This document shows positions 1 through 5,795 of a stretch of DNA of 6,227 nt, in pieces. Source of the stretch: CAZKEW01 sp964558915 (lineage in GTDB: Bacteria > Acidobacteriota > Aminicenantia > Aminicenantales > UBA8522). Within the stretch, counting starts at the first letter, position 1. Each line of letters starts with the position of its first letter. The position numbers and the translations under genes are program-made. The notes beneath the pieces were generated by a model that was not told the DNA's origin, searched no databases, and saw only the letters and a list, made by a program, of their open reading frames with translations. The stretch lies in the NCBI GenBank assembly GCA_964558915.1, contig CAZLFV010000136.1, forward strand, positions 1 to 6,227. The letters run 5' to 3'.

Positions 1-1
1 T

Positions 2-829
2 CCATCCTTGCTGGCCCAATCAAAAACTGGGCCCGACCTGGCCGTGGTCCAGGGTGAATCCCCGGCCATGATCACCAAGGAGGCAATGGTCGCGCTGGGA
101 GGGATGAAAAGGTTTATTGCCAAAGGCGATAAGGTTCTAATCAAGCCAAATATTGGCTGGGACCGGACTCCGGAGCTGGCCGCCTGCACGAACCCTGAGG
201 TCATCAAAACTTTGGTTGAGCTGTGTTTTGAGGCCGGCGCCAAAGAAGTCTCCGTGATGGATAATTCAATCAACCAGGCTCAGAGATGTTATGCCCGCTC
301 GAGGATTGCCGACGCGGCCAGGTCCGCAGGGGCGAAGACTCCGTTCGTTAATCCCTACCGCTTGAAAAAAGTGCCGCTTCGCGGCGAATGGCTCAGGGAA
401 TGGGATGTCTTCACGGAGTTCGTCGAAACGGACAAGCTCATCAATGTTCCCATCGCCAAGCACCACAGCCTGTCGCGATTGACCCTGGGCTTCAAGAACT
501 GGCTCGGAGCCATCGGCGGACCGCGCAATCAGCTTCATCAAAAGATCAACGAGGGTGTCGTCGACCTGGCAGCGTTCTTCAAGCCGACTCTCACGGTCCT
601 GGATGCTTACCGCATCCTTGTGAGAAATGGCCCTCAGGGAGGACGGCTATCCGATGTCAAGTTCCAGAAGACGGTTGTCGCGGGAATAGATGCTGTCGCC
701 GTTGACGCTTTCGGCGCGGGCTTCTTTGACCTCAAGCCGGACGACCTGCCTTATCTTGCGCTGGGCCAAAAGCGCGGTCTGGGCCAGATGAACCTGGAGA
801 TGCTGACGATTGAAAAAAGAACTGTCTAA
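2..829 (+). CDS. DUF362 domain-containing protein, 5' end outside the window
   Basis: This is a DUF362-family protein, a family of unsettled biochemical function often found beside iron-sulfur proteins. The frame is open to the left edge, so the true start is probably upstream; a TTG at 8 is available but has no supporting ribosome binding site in view. Counting from that TTG, family-like stretches are KPNIGWD (46-52), NVPIAKHH followed by GFKNWLGAIGG (146-171), LDAYRILVRNGPQGG (198-212) and DAVAVDAFGAG (228-238). The first visible residues, PSLLAQS, resemble the end of an export signal peptide, so an exported protein with its signal cut off by the window is plausible (inference). The few cysteines are scattered and form no ferredoxin motif, so any iron-sulfur chemistry would come from the next gene. 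Its 3' end overlaps that polyferredoxin gene by 20 bases, suggesting translational coupling and a shared role. Family assignment is fairly sure; function is unknown. Confidence 0.85.
   Translation, partial: PSLLAQSKTGPDLAVVQGESPAMITKEAMVALGGMKRFIAKGDKVLIKPNIGWDRTPELAACTNPEVIKTLVELCFEAGAKEVSVMDNSINQAQRCYARSRIADAARSAGAKTPFVNPYRLKKVPLRGEWLREWDVFTEFVETDKLINVPIAKHHSLSRLTLGFKNWLGAIGGPRNQLHQKINEGVVDLAAFFKPTLTVLDAYRILVRNGPQGGRLSDVKFQKTVVAGIDAVAVDAFGAGFFDLKPDDLPYLALGQKRGLGQMNLEMLTIEKRTV
796..800 (+). promoter_or_regulatory. Shine-Dalgarno site for the polyferredoxin gene
   Basis: GGAGA lies 9 bases before the TTG at 810, inside the end of the DUF362 gene. It supports the TTG as start, since no ATG or GTG in that frame precedes the first membrane helix. 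Confidence 0.6.
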
Positions 830-2408
830 GAAATACCGGCTGCTTCAAATTCTCCGGATCTTGAGCCAGGCCGCATTCTTCGGCCTTTTTCTCTATCTCC
901 TTTTTGACACACGGTTTACGGGACAAGACTATATCGGCCGGGTGGAGGTTTTTTTCCATTTCGACCCCCTACTCGCCCTGGCGACCTCCCTGGCCGCAAG
1001 AGCTGTTTTCGCCTCGTTTGTCCTGGCAGCAGTCACAGTCATCATCACTTTCATCGCGGGCCGCTTTGTCTGCGGCTGGGTCTGTCCTCTTGGAGCCACG
1101 CTGCAGTTCTTTTCCTTTATTTTTAAGCGGGCCAATCTCCTCAACCCGAAACGGGTCGAATGGCGCAGCCGCCTAGCCTGGAAATACTATGTTCTTATTT
1201 TTGTGCTCGTCGGGGGCGTTTTCTCTTTAGACCTGGTTGGGCTTCTGGACCCGCTTTCGTTCCTCTACCGCTCCTTCATCACCGGGATTATACCCTGGTT
1301 CGCCCGAGTTTCAGCGGCCTTCATCGGCCTGTTTTACAGCGTCAAGGTCTCGTCGGCCGGGGATACCCTGGCCCAATTTTTCGGCACCCTTTCACTCAAT
1401 CAGACGTTCATGCAGGGATTCCTTCTCGGGTTGTTGTTTCTTAGCGTCGTCCTGCTCAATATCTCCAAAGAAAGGTTCTGGTGCCGCTATCTCTGCCCTG
1501 CTGGTGCCCTGCTCGGTTTGTTCTCCCGCTGGAATATCGGCAAGCTCAGGGTCGACGAGGACAAGTGCATCAAATGCAACCTCTGCACAATACATTGCCA
1601 AACCCAAGCCAACCCTTATCCCAACGAGGAGTGGCGCAGCTCTGAGTGCGTCTACTGCTACACTTGCGCGGCGATTTGTCCGACCAGCGCCGTCTCGTTC
1701 CCGGTGAAGGCGAATCCCGAGAAAATCGAATCGATCAACCTCTCCCGGCGCAAACTCATCCTGACATGCTTAATCTCGCTTGTCGCAGCTCCCTTTATCA
1801 AAATAACACCTGCCGGAAAGCGGGCCTCCCCCAAGCTCCTCCGCCCCCCCGGCGCTCTTGCGGAGCCTCAATTCCTCCAGAAATGCATCAAGTGCGGAGA
1901 ATGCTTGAAGGTCTGCCCGACCAACGCTTTGCAGCCCGCCCTGGCTGAAGCCGGCCCGGAGGGAATCTGGACGCCGGTCCTCGTCCCCAGAGTCGGCTAC
2001 TGTGAATATTACTGTTCCCTCTGCACTCAGGTCTGCCCGACAGGAGCCATCAGAGAGCTGACCATCGAGGAAAAGGCCAAAATCAAAATCGGGACGGCCT
2101 GGGTGAACAAGAGCCGGTGCATCCCGTATGTGCTTGGCTCGCCCTGCATCGTCTGCGAGGAGCATTGCCCGACGTCGCCCAAGGCCATCAAGCTGGTCAA
2201 GACTTCAGTTTTGCTCCCCGATGGGACTACCGAGACGCCGCTTGCGCCGGTCATCGACCTCGACCTCTGCATCGGCTGCGGCATTTGCGAGACCAAATGC
2301 CCGGTCGTGGATGATCCCGCGATTTACTGCACAAGCGTGGGGGAAAGTCGTTCCGAGAAAAACCGCCTCCTCCTCGAAATCATCAAACCGACCCTCCCTA
2401 AGATATAG
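810..2408 (+). CDS. membrane polyferredoxin, NapH-like domain fused to a NapG/MauM-like domain
   Basis: A 532-residue electron-transfer protein with a TTG start. Residues 1-300 resemble NapH: hydrophobic helices near 11-32, 57-83, 125-146 and 200-218, CxxxCP motifs at 88-93 and 225-230, then ferredoxin motifs at C253/256/259/263 and C280/283/286/290. Basic loops at 106-121 and 220-226 put both CxxxCP motifs on the cytoplasmic side. Residues about 340-510 resemble NapG/MauM: C359/362/365/369; C398/402/405/409; C437/446/449/453, with the long first gap also seen in NapG; and C487/490/493/497. That gives six predicted [4Fe-4S] clusters. In nap operons these are two separate proteins that pass quinol electrons to the periplasm. 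Here they are joined through a twin-arginine hydrophobic segment at 311-330, implying a cytoplasmic first half and an exported second half (inference). No NapA-type enzyme is visible, so the acceptor is unknown; the overlapping DUF362 gene is the obvious candidate partner. Family assignment is firm; the nitrate-related role of Nap proteins should not be assumed. Confidence 0.92.
   Translation: MKKELSKKYRLLQILRILSQAAFFGLFLYLLFDTRFTGQDYIGRVEVFFHFDPLLALATSLAARAVFASFVLAAVTVIITFIAGRFVCGWVCPLGATLQFFSFIFKRANLLNPKRVEWRSRLAWKYYVLIFVLVGGVFSLDLVGLLDPLSFLYRSFITGIIPWFARVSAAFIGLFYSVKVSSAGDTLAQFFGTLSLNQTFMQGFLLGLLFLSVVLLNISKERFWCRYLCPAGALLGLFSRWNIGKLRVDEDKCIKCNLCTIHCQTQANPYPNEEWRSSECVYCYTCAAICPTSAVSFPVKANPEKIESINLSRRKLILTCLISLVAAPFIKITPAGKRASPKLLRPPGALAEPQFLQKCIKCGECLKVCPTNALQPALAEAGPEGIWTPVLVPRVGYCEYYCSLCTQVCPTGAIRELTIEEKAKIKIGTAWVNKSRCIPYVLGSPCIVCEEHCPTSPKAIKLVKTSVLLPDGTTETPLAPVIDLDLCIGCGICETKCPVVDDPAIYCTSVGESRSEKNRLLLEIIKPTLPKI
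1740..1799 (+). other. internal twin-arginine hydrophobic segment (Tat-like) within the polyferredoxin
   Basis: Residues 311-330 of the polyferredoxin begin LSRRKLIL and continue as an uncharged hydrophobic stretch to AAPFIK. This matches the SRRxFLK-type layout of Tat signals, except that leucine stands where phenylalanine is common. It falls exactly between the NapH-like and NapG-like halves, where a free-standing NapG would carry its N-terminal Tat signal. Tat function is inferred, not shown. Confidence 0.6.
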
Positions 2409-2417
2409 CCCCAACGG

Positions 2418-3392
2418 TTATGCCAGGACTTTTTTGAGCTCTTCCTTGAGGGAGGGGATAACCTGGAAAAGGTCGCCGACAACTCCAAAATCCGCGACTT
2501 TGAAGATGGGGGCATCAGGATCCTTGTTCACGGCGACGATAACCTTGGAAGATGACATTCCGGCCAGATGCTGGATGGCGCCGGAAATGCCGAAAGCCAT
2601 ATACAGGTTGGGGGAAACGGTCTTCCCCGTCTGCCCGACCTGGTGCTGATGCCCGATCCAGCCGGAGTCGACAGCCGAGCGGGAAGCGCCGACGGCCGAC
2701 CGGGGAATCAGCGCGGAAAGCTGCCGCAGGAGATCAAAATTTTCCGGCGCCTTCATCCCCCTGCCGCCGGAGATGATCACGTCAGCCTCGCTCACATCCA
2801 GCTCGCCGCCCTGCTCCTCAAGGATATCAGCAACCCACGCCCGGGGACGGTCCTCTGGGAGAGAGATGGACTCTTTGATCACATCACCCAGGACCGCCGT
2901 CGCTTCGGCCAAGGGAAAGACATTCGGCCGGAGCGTGGCAATCTTGGGCGAGGATTTGAGTGTCACTGAAAGCAGCGCTTTGCCGGCGAAGATCGGCCGC
3001 GTGAACTCAACCCTCCCCTCCTTAACAATGACCTGAGTGCAGTCGGACGCCAGGCTCACCCCCAGCTTCACCGCGAGCCTTGGCGCCAGGTCCTTGCCTA
3101 ATGCAGTCGCCGAGAAAAAGATGACTTCGGGAGCGATTTTTTTGGCCAGCGCGGCAAGGCCGAACGCATAATCCTGAGTGGAGTATTGTTTAAAAGCGGG
3201 ATTTTCCAGGAAATAGACCTGAGAAGCTCCGTAAGCAAATATTTCCGGTGCCAGCCCCTCTTTCCCCACTCCCAAGACGACAGCAGCCAATTGCTGATTT
3301 AACTCTGCCGCTTTTCTCCTCCCTTCAGAAAGGGCTTCCAAGGACGCCTTCTTTATTTTTCCGTCTCTGAGCTCGATGTAGGTCAGTATCAT
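2418..3392 (-). CDS. etfA: electron transfer flavoprotein, alpha subunit
   Basis: EtfA is the FAD-carrying subunit of the soluble cytoplasmic EtfAB heterodimer. It takes electrons from acyl-CoA dehydrogenases and similar flavoenzymes, or in bifurcating forms exchanges them with NADH and ferredoxin. At 324 residues it has the normal length and no extra N-terminal ferredoxin domain. The N-terminal half (about 1-190) is the variable domain. The C-terminal FAD domain shows SGGRGM (208-213), GASRSAVDSGW (235-245), QVGQTGKTVSP (251-261), GISGAIQHLAGM (268-279), NKDPDAPIF (289-297) and ADFGVVGDLF (300-309), all very close to the classic ETF-alpha signature. The ATG is 11 bases after the etfB stop, with GGAGG 6 bases upstream, so it is co-transcribed with etfB. 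Its stop is 9 bases from the stop of the convergent polyferredoxin gene. Identity is very secure; whether the complex bifurcates cannot be decided from this subunit. Confidence 0.97.
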   Translation of the reverse strand: MILTYIELRDGKIKKASLEALSEGRRKAAELNQQLAAVVLGVGKEGLAPEIFAYGASQVYFLENPAFKQYSTQDYAFGLAALAKKIAPEVIFFSATALGKDLAPRLAVKLGVSLASDCTQVIVKEGRVEFTRPIFAGKALLSVTLKSSPKIATLRPNVFPLAEATAVLGDVIKESISLPEDRPRAWVADILEEQGGELDVSEADVIISGGRGMKAPENFDLLRQLSALIPRSAVGASRSAVDSGWIGHQHQVGQTGKTVSPNLYMAFGISGAIQHLAGMSSSKVIVAVNKDPDAPIFKVADFGVVGDLFQVIPSLKEELKKVLA

Positions 3393-3398
3393 CGTCGT

Positions 3399-3403
3399 CC
3401 TCC
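3399..3403 (-). promoter_or_regulatory. Shine-Dalgarno site for etfA
   Basis: GGAGG on the minus strand fills the start of the 11-base etfB-etfA gap and lies 6 bases before the ATG, confirming that start. Confidence 0.75.
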
Positions 3404-4186
3404 CTAAATCACCTTGGCATCGTTGTGCAGGAAGCCCGCCAGCTGCTTGGACGTTTCTTCAGGAGGCCCGGTCACCACCCTGCCCGCCTGCCTCACGGGC
3501 GGCATGGCCATCCCGGTGATCTCGATTTGAGGCCCCAGCTCTTCCGGACTAAGCCCGAGTTCTTCTATCGGTAGTATAGGGATCTCTTTTTTCTTGGCCA
3601 TCATGATCCCTTTGAGGGTCTCGTACCGGGGTTCGTTGAGCCCTTTCTGAGCGCTGACGACCGCGGGCAGCGGAAAGGCGACCTTTTCTTGCGCGCCTTC
3701 GATCTCGCGATAAGCCACGCCAGCGTCCCCCGTGATCTCAATCTTCACGACGACGTTGACCTGGGGAAGGCCGAGGAATTCCGCAACCATGGACGGGACC
3801 TGGGCATTGTCAGCGCCGACAGACTGTTTCCCGAAAAGCAACAGCCCATAGTCAGGATATTTTTTCTCAACAAACCGAGCGATCACCCGGGCCGTCCTGA
3901 GCCCGTCGTAAGTCTCTGGTAAGGGGTCCTTGAGCAGCACGGCTTCATCCGCTCCCATGGCCAGGCATTTCCTCAGGACGACAAGGGACTCGTCTCGGCC
4001 GACAGTCACGACCGTCGCCTTGCCGCCCTGAGCGTTCCGAATCCGCAGGGCTTCTTCCATCGCATATTCATCATACGGGCTCAGGATGAAGTTCAACCCG
4101 TCCTCGACCACGGCGTTCGCTCCAGGATTCAGCCGAATCTTCGATTCCGTATCGGGCACTCTCTTGACAAAGACGAGAATATTCAC
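3404..4186 (-). CDS. etfB: electron transfer flavoprotein, beta subunit
   Basis: EtfB (260 residues, normal length) pairs with EtfA and holds the second nucleotide: AMP in ordinary ETFs, or a second FAD in bifurcating ones. Family features are VKRVPDT (7-13), SPYDEYAMEEALRIR (36-50), GADEAVLL (78-85), the nucleotide-loop region GKQSVGADNAQV (119-130), and LNEPRYETLKGIMMAKKK (183-200). The last is the loop that docks onto acyl-CoA dehydrogenases. By my alignment Leu191 corresponds to the anchoring Leu195 of human ETF-beta, so a dehydrogenase partner is likely. The nucleotide loop matches neither the human DDDCNQ nor the typical bifurcating DGDTAQVGP sequence as I recall them, so I leave the bifurcation question open. 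The start is GTG, backed by a strong GAGGAGGAG. It lies 52 bases after fabF and 11 before etfA. Confidence 0.97.
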   Translation of the reverse strand: MNILVFVKRVPDTESKIRLNPGANAVVEDGLNFILSPYDEYAMEEALRIRNAQGGKATVVTVGRDESLVVLRKCLAMGADEAVLLKDPLPETYDGLRTARVIARFVEKKYPDYGLLLFGKQSVGADNAQVPSMVAEFLGLPQVNVVVKIEITGDAGVAYREIEGAQEKVAFPLPAVVSAQKGLNEPRYETLKGIMMAKKKEIPILPIEELGLSPEELGPQIEITGMAMPPVRQAGRVVTGPPEETSKQLAGFLHNDAKVI

Positions 4187-4189
4187 TTT

Positions 4190-4198
4190 CTCCTCCTC
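4190..4198 (-). promoter_or_regulatory. Shine-Dalgarno site for etfB
   Basis: GAGGAGGAG on the minus strand ends 3 bases before the GTG start; its AGGAGG core is 5 bases away. It decides for the GTG start, which gives the usual N-terminus MNILVFVKRVPD. Confidence 0.75.
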
Positions 4199-4238
4199 AC
4201 GAATTTATTGAAAAGACAAGGCCGGGAAACTCAGCCTT

Positions 4239-5513
4239 CTATTCTTCATACCGTTTTAATAACAGAGAGCCGTTTGTCCCTCCAAAACCAAAGGAGTTGC
4301 TGAGAGCATAAACGATTTCTGCCGGCCGCGCCGAATTGGGGACATAGTCCAGGTCGCATTCGGGGTCGGGATGCTCATAGTTGATCGTGGGCGTCATGAC
4401 CCGGTGCTTCAGGCAGAGGGCAGAGATGGCTGCCTCGACGCCTCCGGCGGCACCCAGGAGATGCCCTGTCATTGACTTGGTCGAGCTGATGCCGATGCGG
4501 CCGGCATGATCGCCAAAAAGTTTTTTTATGGCCAACGTTTCGATTTTGTCGTTGTACGGAGTGGATGTCCCATGCGCGTTGATATAGCCGACGTCATTTG
4601 GGCTGACGCCCGCGTCATCCAGGGCCCGTTTCATCACGCCCCTGGCCCCCTCTCCATCGACCGCCGGGGCCGTGACATGATAGGCATCGCCGTTCATCCC
4701 GTAGCCCACGATCTCGGCATAGATCATGGCCCCCCGGTCCAAGGCGGCTCCGAGCTCTTCAAGCAACAGGATCCCCGCTCCTTCGCTCATGACGAACCCG
4801 TCCCGGTCCGCATCGAACGGCCGCGAGGCCCTTTGGGGCTCGTCGTTTCTCGTCGACAGAGCCCTCATGGCGCAAAAACCGGCCACGGCCAGCGGCGAGA
4901 CCGGCGCCTCAGCGCCGCCGGCGAGCATGCGGTCCGCATCGCCTCGGGAGATGAGACGAAACGAGTCGCCAATAGCGTGTGTGCTTGTCGTGCACGCCGT
5001 CGCGGTGGCTGAGTTGGGCCCCTTGCTTCTGAACTTGATCGAGATCTGCCCGGAGGCCTCGTTAATAATGCAAGATACGAGGAAGAACGGGGAAACGCGG
5101 TCGGGTCCCTTTTCCAGCAGGATTTTGTGCGTTTCCTGGATCGACCCGATCCCGCCGATGCCGGAGCCGACATAGACGCCCGTTCTCTCTCCTTCCAATA
5201 CGCCGAGACCGATGCCGGCGTCTTCGACCGCAAGATGGGCCGCCGCCAGGGCAAATTGGATGAACGGGTCCATTTTGCGCACTTCCCGCCTATCGATGAA
5301 GACGAGGGGGTCAAAATTGGGGACTTCTCCAGCAATCCGCGTTGTGTAGCCTGAGGCGTCAAACCGCGTGATGGTCCTGATCCCGCTCCGCCCCTGCAAC
5401 ACCGCCTCCCAATTCCGTTCCTTCCCGATCCCCAGGGGAGTGACCAGGCCGATGCCCGTGATCACCACCCTTCGGCTGGCAGATGTCCTGCGAGCGGAGC
5501 GGAGGACGTCCAC
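4239..5513 (-). CDS. fabF: beta-ketoacyl-[acyl-carrier-protein] synthase II
   Basis: FabF (KAS II) elongates fatty acids by decarboxylative condensation of malonyl-ACP with an acyl group held on its active-site cysteine. The 424-residue thiolase-fold protein keeps the full catalytic set: Cys174 in ATACTTSTHAIG, His314 in INAHGTSTP, and Lys346 and His351 in SSTKSMTGHLLGAAG. The glycine-rich FGFGGTNG is at 408-415. The Cys-His-His set marks a condensing KAS II rather than FabH (Cys-His-Asn) or a chain-length factor (no Cys). Compared with E. coli FabF the N-terminus has roughly 12 extra, mostly polar and basic residues before RRVVITG. The GTG start is nevertheless supported by GAGGGG 6 bases upstream in the 12-base gap after acpP. 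Clustering with fabG and acpP confirms the role in type II fatty acid synthesis. In many bacteria rnc follows fabF; here etfBA does. Confidence 0.97.
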   Translation of the reverse strand: MDVLRSARRTSASRRVVITGIGLVTPLGIGKERNWEAVLQGRSGIRTITRFDASGYTTRIAGEVPNFDPLVFIDRREVRKMDPFIQFALAAAHLAVEDAGIGLGVLEGERTGVYVGSGIGGIGSIQETHKILLEKGPDRVSPFFLVSCIINEASGQISIKFRSKGPNSATATACTTSTHAIGDSFRLISRGDADRMLAGGAEAPVSPLAVAGFCAMRALSTRNDEPQRASRPFDADRDGFVMSEGAGILLLEELGAALDRGAMIYAEIVGYGMNGDAYHVTAPAVDGEGARGVMKRALDDAGVSPNDVGYINAHGTSTPYNDKIETLAIKKLFGDHAGRIGISSTKSMTGHLLGAAGGVEAAISALCLKHRVMTPTINYEHPDPECDLDYVPNSARPAEIVYALSNSFGFGGTNGSLLLKRYEE

Positions 5514-5519
5514 GAAAAA

Positions 5520-5525
5520 CCCCTC
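5520..5525 (-). promoter_or_regulatory. Shine-Dalgarno site for fabF
   Basis: GAGGGG on the minus strand directly follows the acpP stop codon and is 6 bases before the GTG at 5513. It favours that start over an internal GTG at the RRVVITG position, and so supports the N-terminal extension of FabF. Confidence 0.65.
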
Positions 5526-5771
5526 TTATTTGGAGAGGCGTGTCTGAATATAATCGAGCGCTTTCCCGACAGTCGTCAGCTTTTCGGCCTCTTCATCCGG
5601 GATGTCGAGACTGAATTCGTCCTCAAGCGCCATTACGAGTTCCACTGTGTCTAGCGAATCCGCGCCCAGGTCTTCAATAAATGCCGCTCCTTCTGTGACC
5701 TGGTCCTCACTGATGCTCAGCTTATCGGCGACGATGGTTCTGACCTTTTTCAAAAGTTCGTCTCTTTCCAT
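5526..5771 (-). CDS. acpP: acyl carrier protein
   Basis: This 81-residue acidic protein is the carrier of growing acyl chains in type II fatty acid synthesis. Ser39 in GADSLDTVELVMALEDEF is the serine that receives the 4'-phosphopantetheine arm. The four-helix layout and the later IPDEEAEKLTTV (57-68) closely follow E. coli AcpP, which argues for the primary housekeeping ACP rather than a polyketide or specialised carrier. The ATG start is preceded by AGGAGGT, 4 bases away. It lies 24 bases after fabG and 12 before fabF, the usual fabG-acpP-fabF order. No synthase for the arm (acpS) is in view. Confidence 0.98.
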   Translation of the reverse strand: MERDELLKKVRTIVADKLSISEDQVTEGAAFIEDLGADSLDTVELVMALEDEFSLDIPDEEAEKLTTVGKALDYIQTRLSK

Positions 5772-5775
5772 TGTT

Positions 5776-5782
5776 ACCTCCT
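5776..5782 (-). promoter_or_regulatory. Shine-Dalgarno site for acpP
   Basis: AGGAGGT on the minus strand lies 4 bases before the ATG in the 24-base fabG-acpP gap. It is a near-perfect match to the anti-SD, as expected for an abundantly made ACP. Confidence 0.75.
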
Positions 5783-5795
5783 GTTTATTCCAAGC

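Noticed and set aside
1844..1850. A run of seven C inside the polyferredoxin gene, a possible slippage or sequencing-error site.
   Set aside because: The frame continues intact on both sides with correct NapG-like sequence after it, so there is no sign of a frameshift.
1911..2043. A repeated GTCTGCCCGAC word at about 1912 and 2032.
   Set aside because: Both copies encode the VCPT end of ferredoxin motifs in the same reading frame, so this is motif repetition in the protein, not a DNA repeat element.
1646..2649. Plus-strand frames overlapping the polyferredoxin gene in other phases.
   Set aside because: The polyferredoxin frame contains all the ferredoxin motifs; the alternative frames give low-complexity arginine-, serine- and proline-rich peptides typical of shadow frames.
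4211..4238. A possible minus-strand terminator after fabF: AAGGC pairs with GCCTT, followed by GTCTTTT.
   Set aside because: The stem is only 5 bp with an 11-base loop and the T-run is broken, so it is too weak to call a terminator.
4187..4238. A separate promoter for etfBA in the 52-base gap after fabF.
   Set aside because: TTGTCT and a following AT-rich patch are too close together for -35 and -10 boxes, and the rest of the gap is taken up by the ribosome binding site.
4506..5012. A plus-strand open frame of 168 codons opposite fabF, and a similar one at 2568-2969 opposite etfA.
   Set aside because: They lie wholly inside strongly conserved genes on the other strand, their translations resemble no family, and they have no good ribosome binding site. 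They are by-products of GC-rich codon use.
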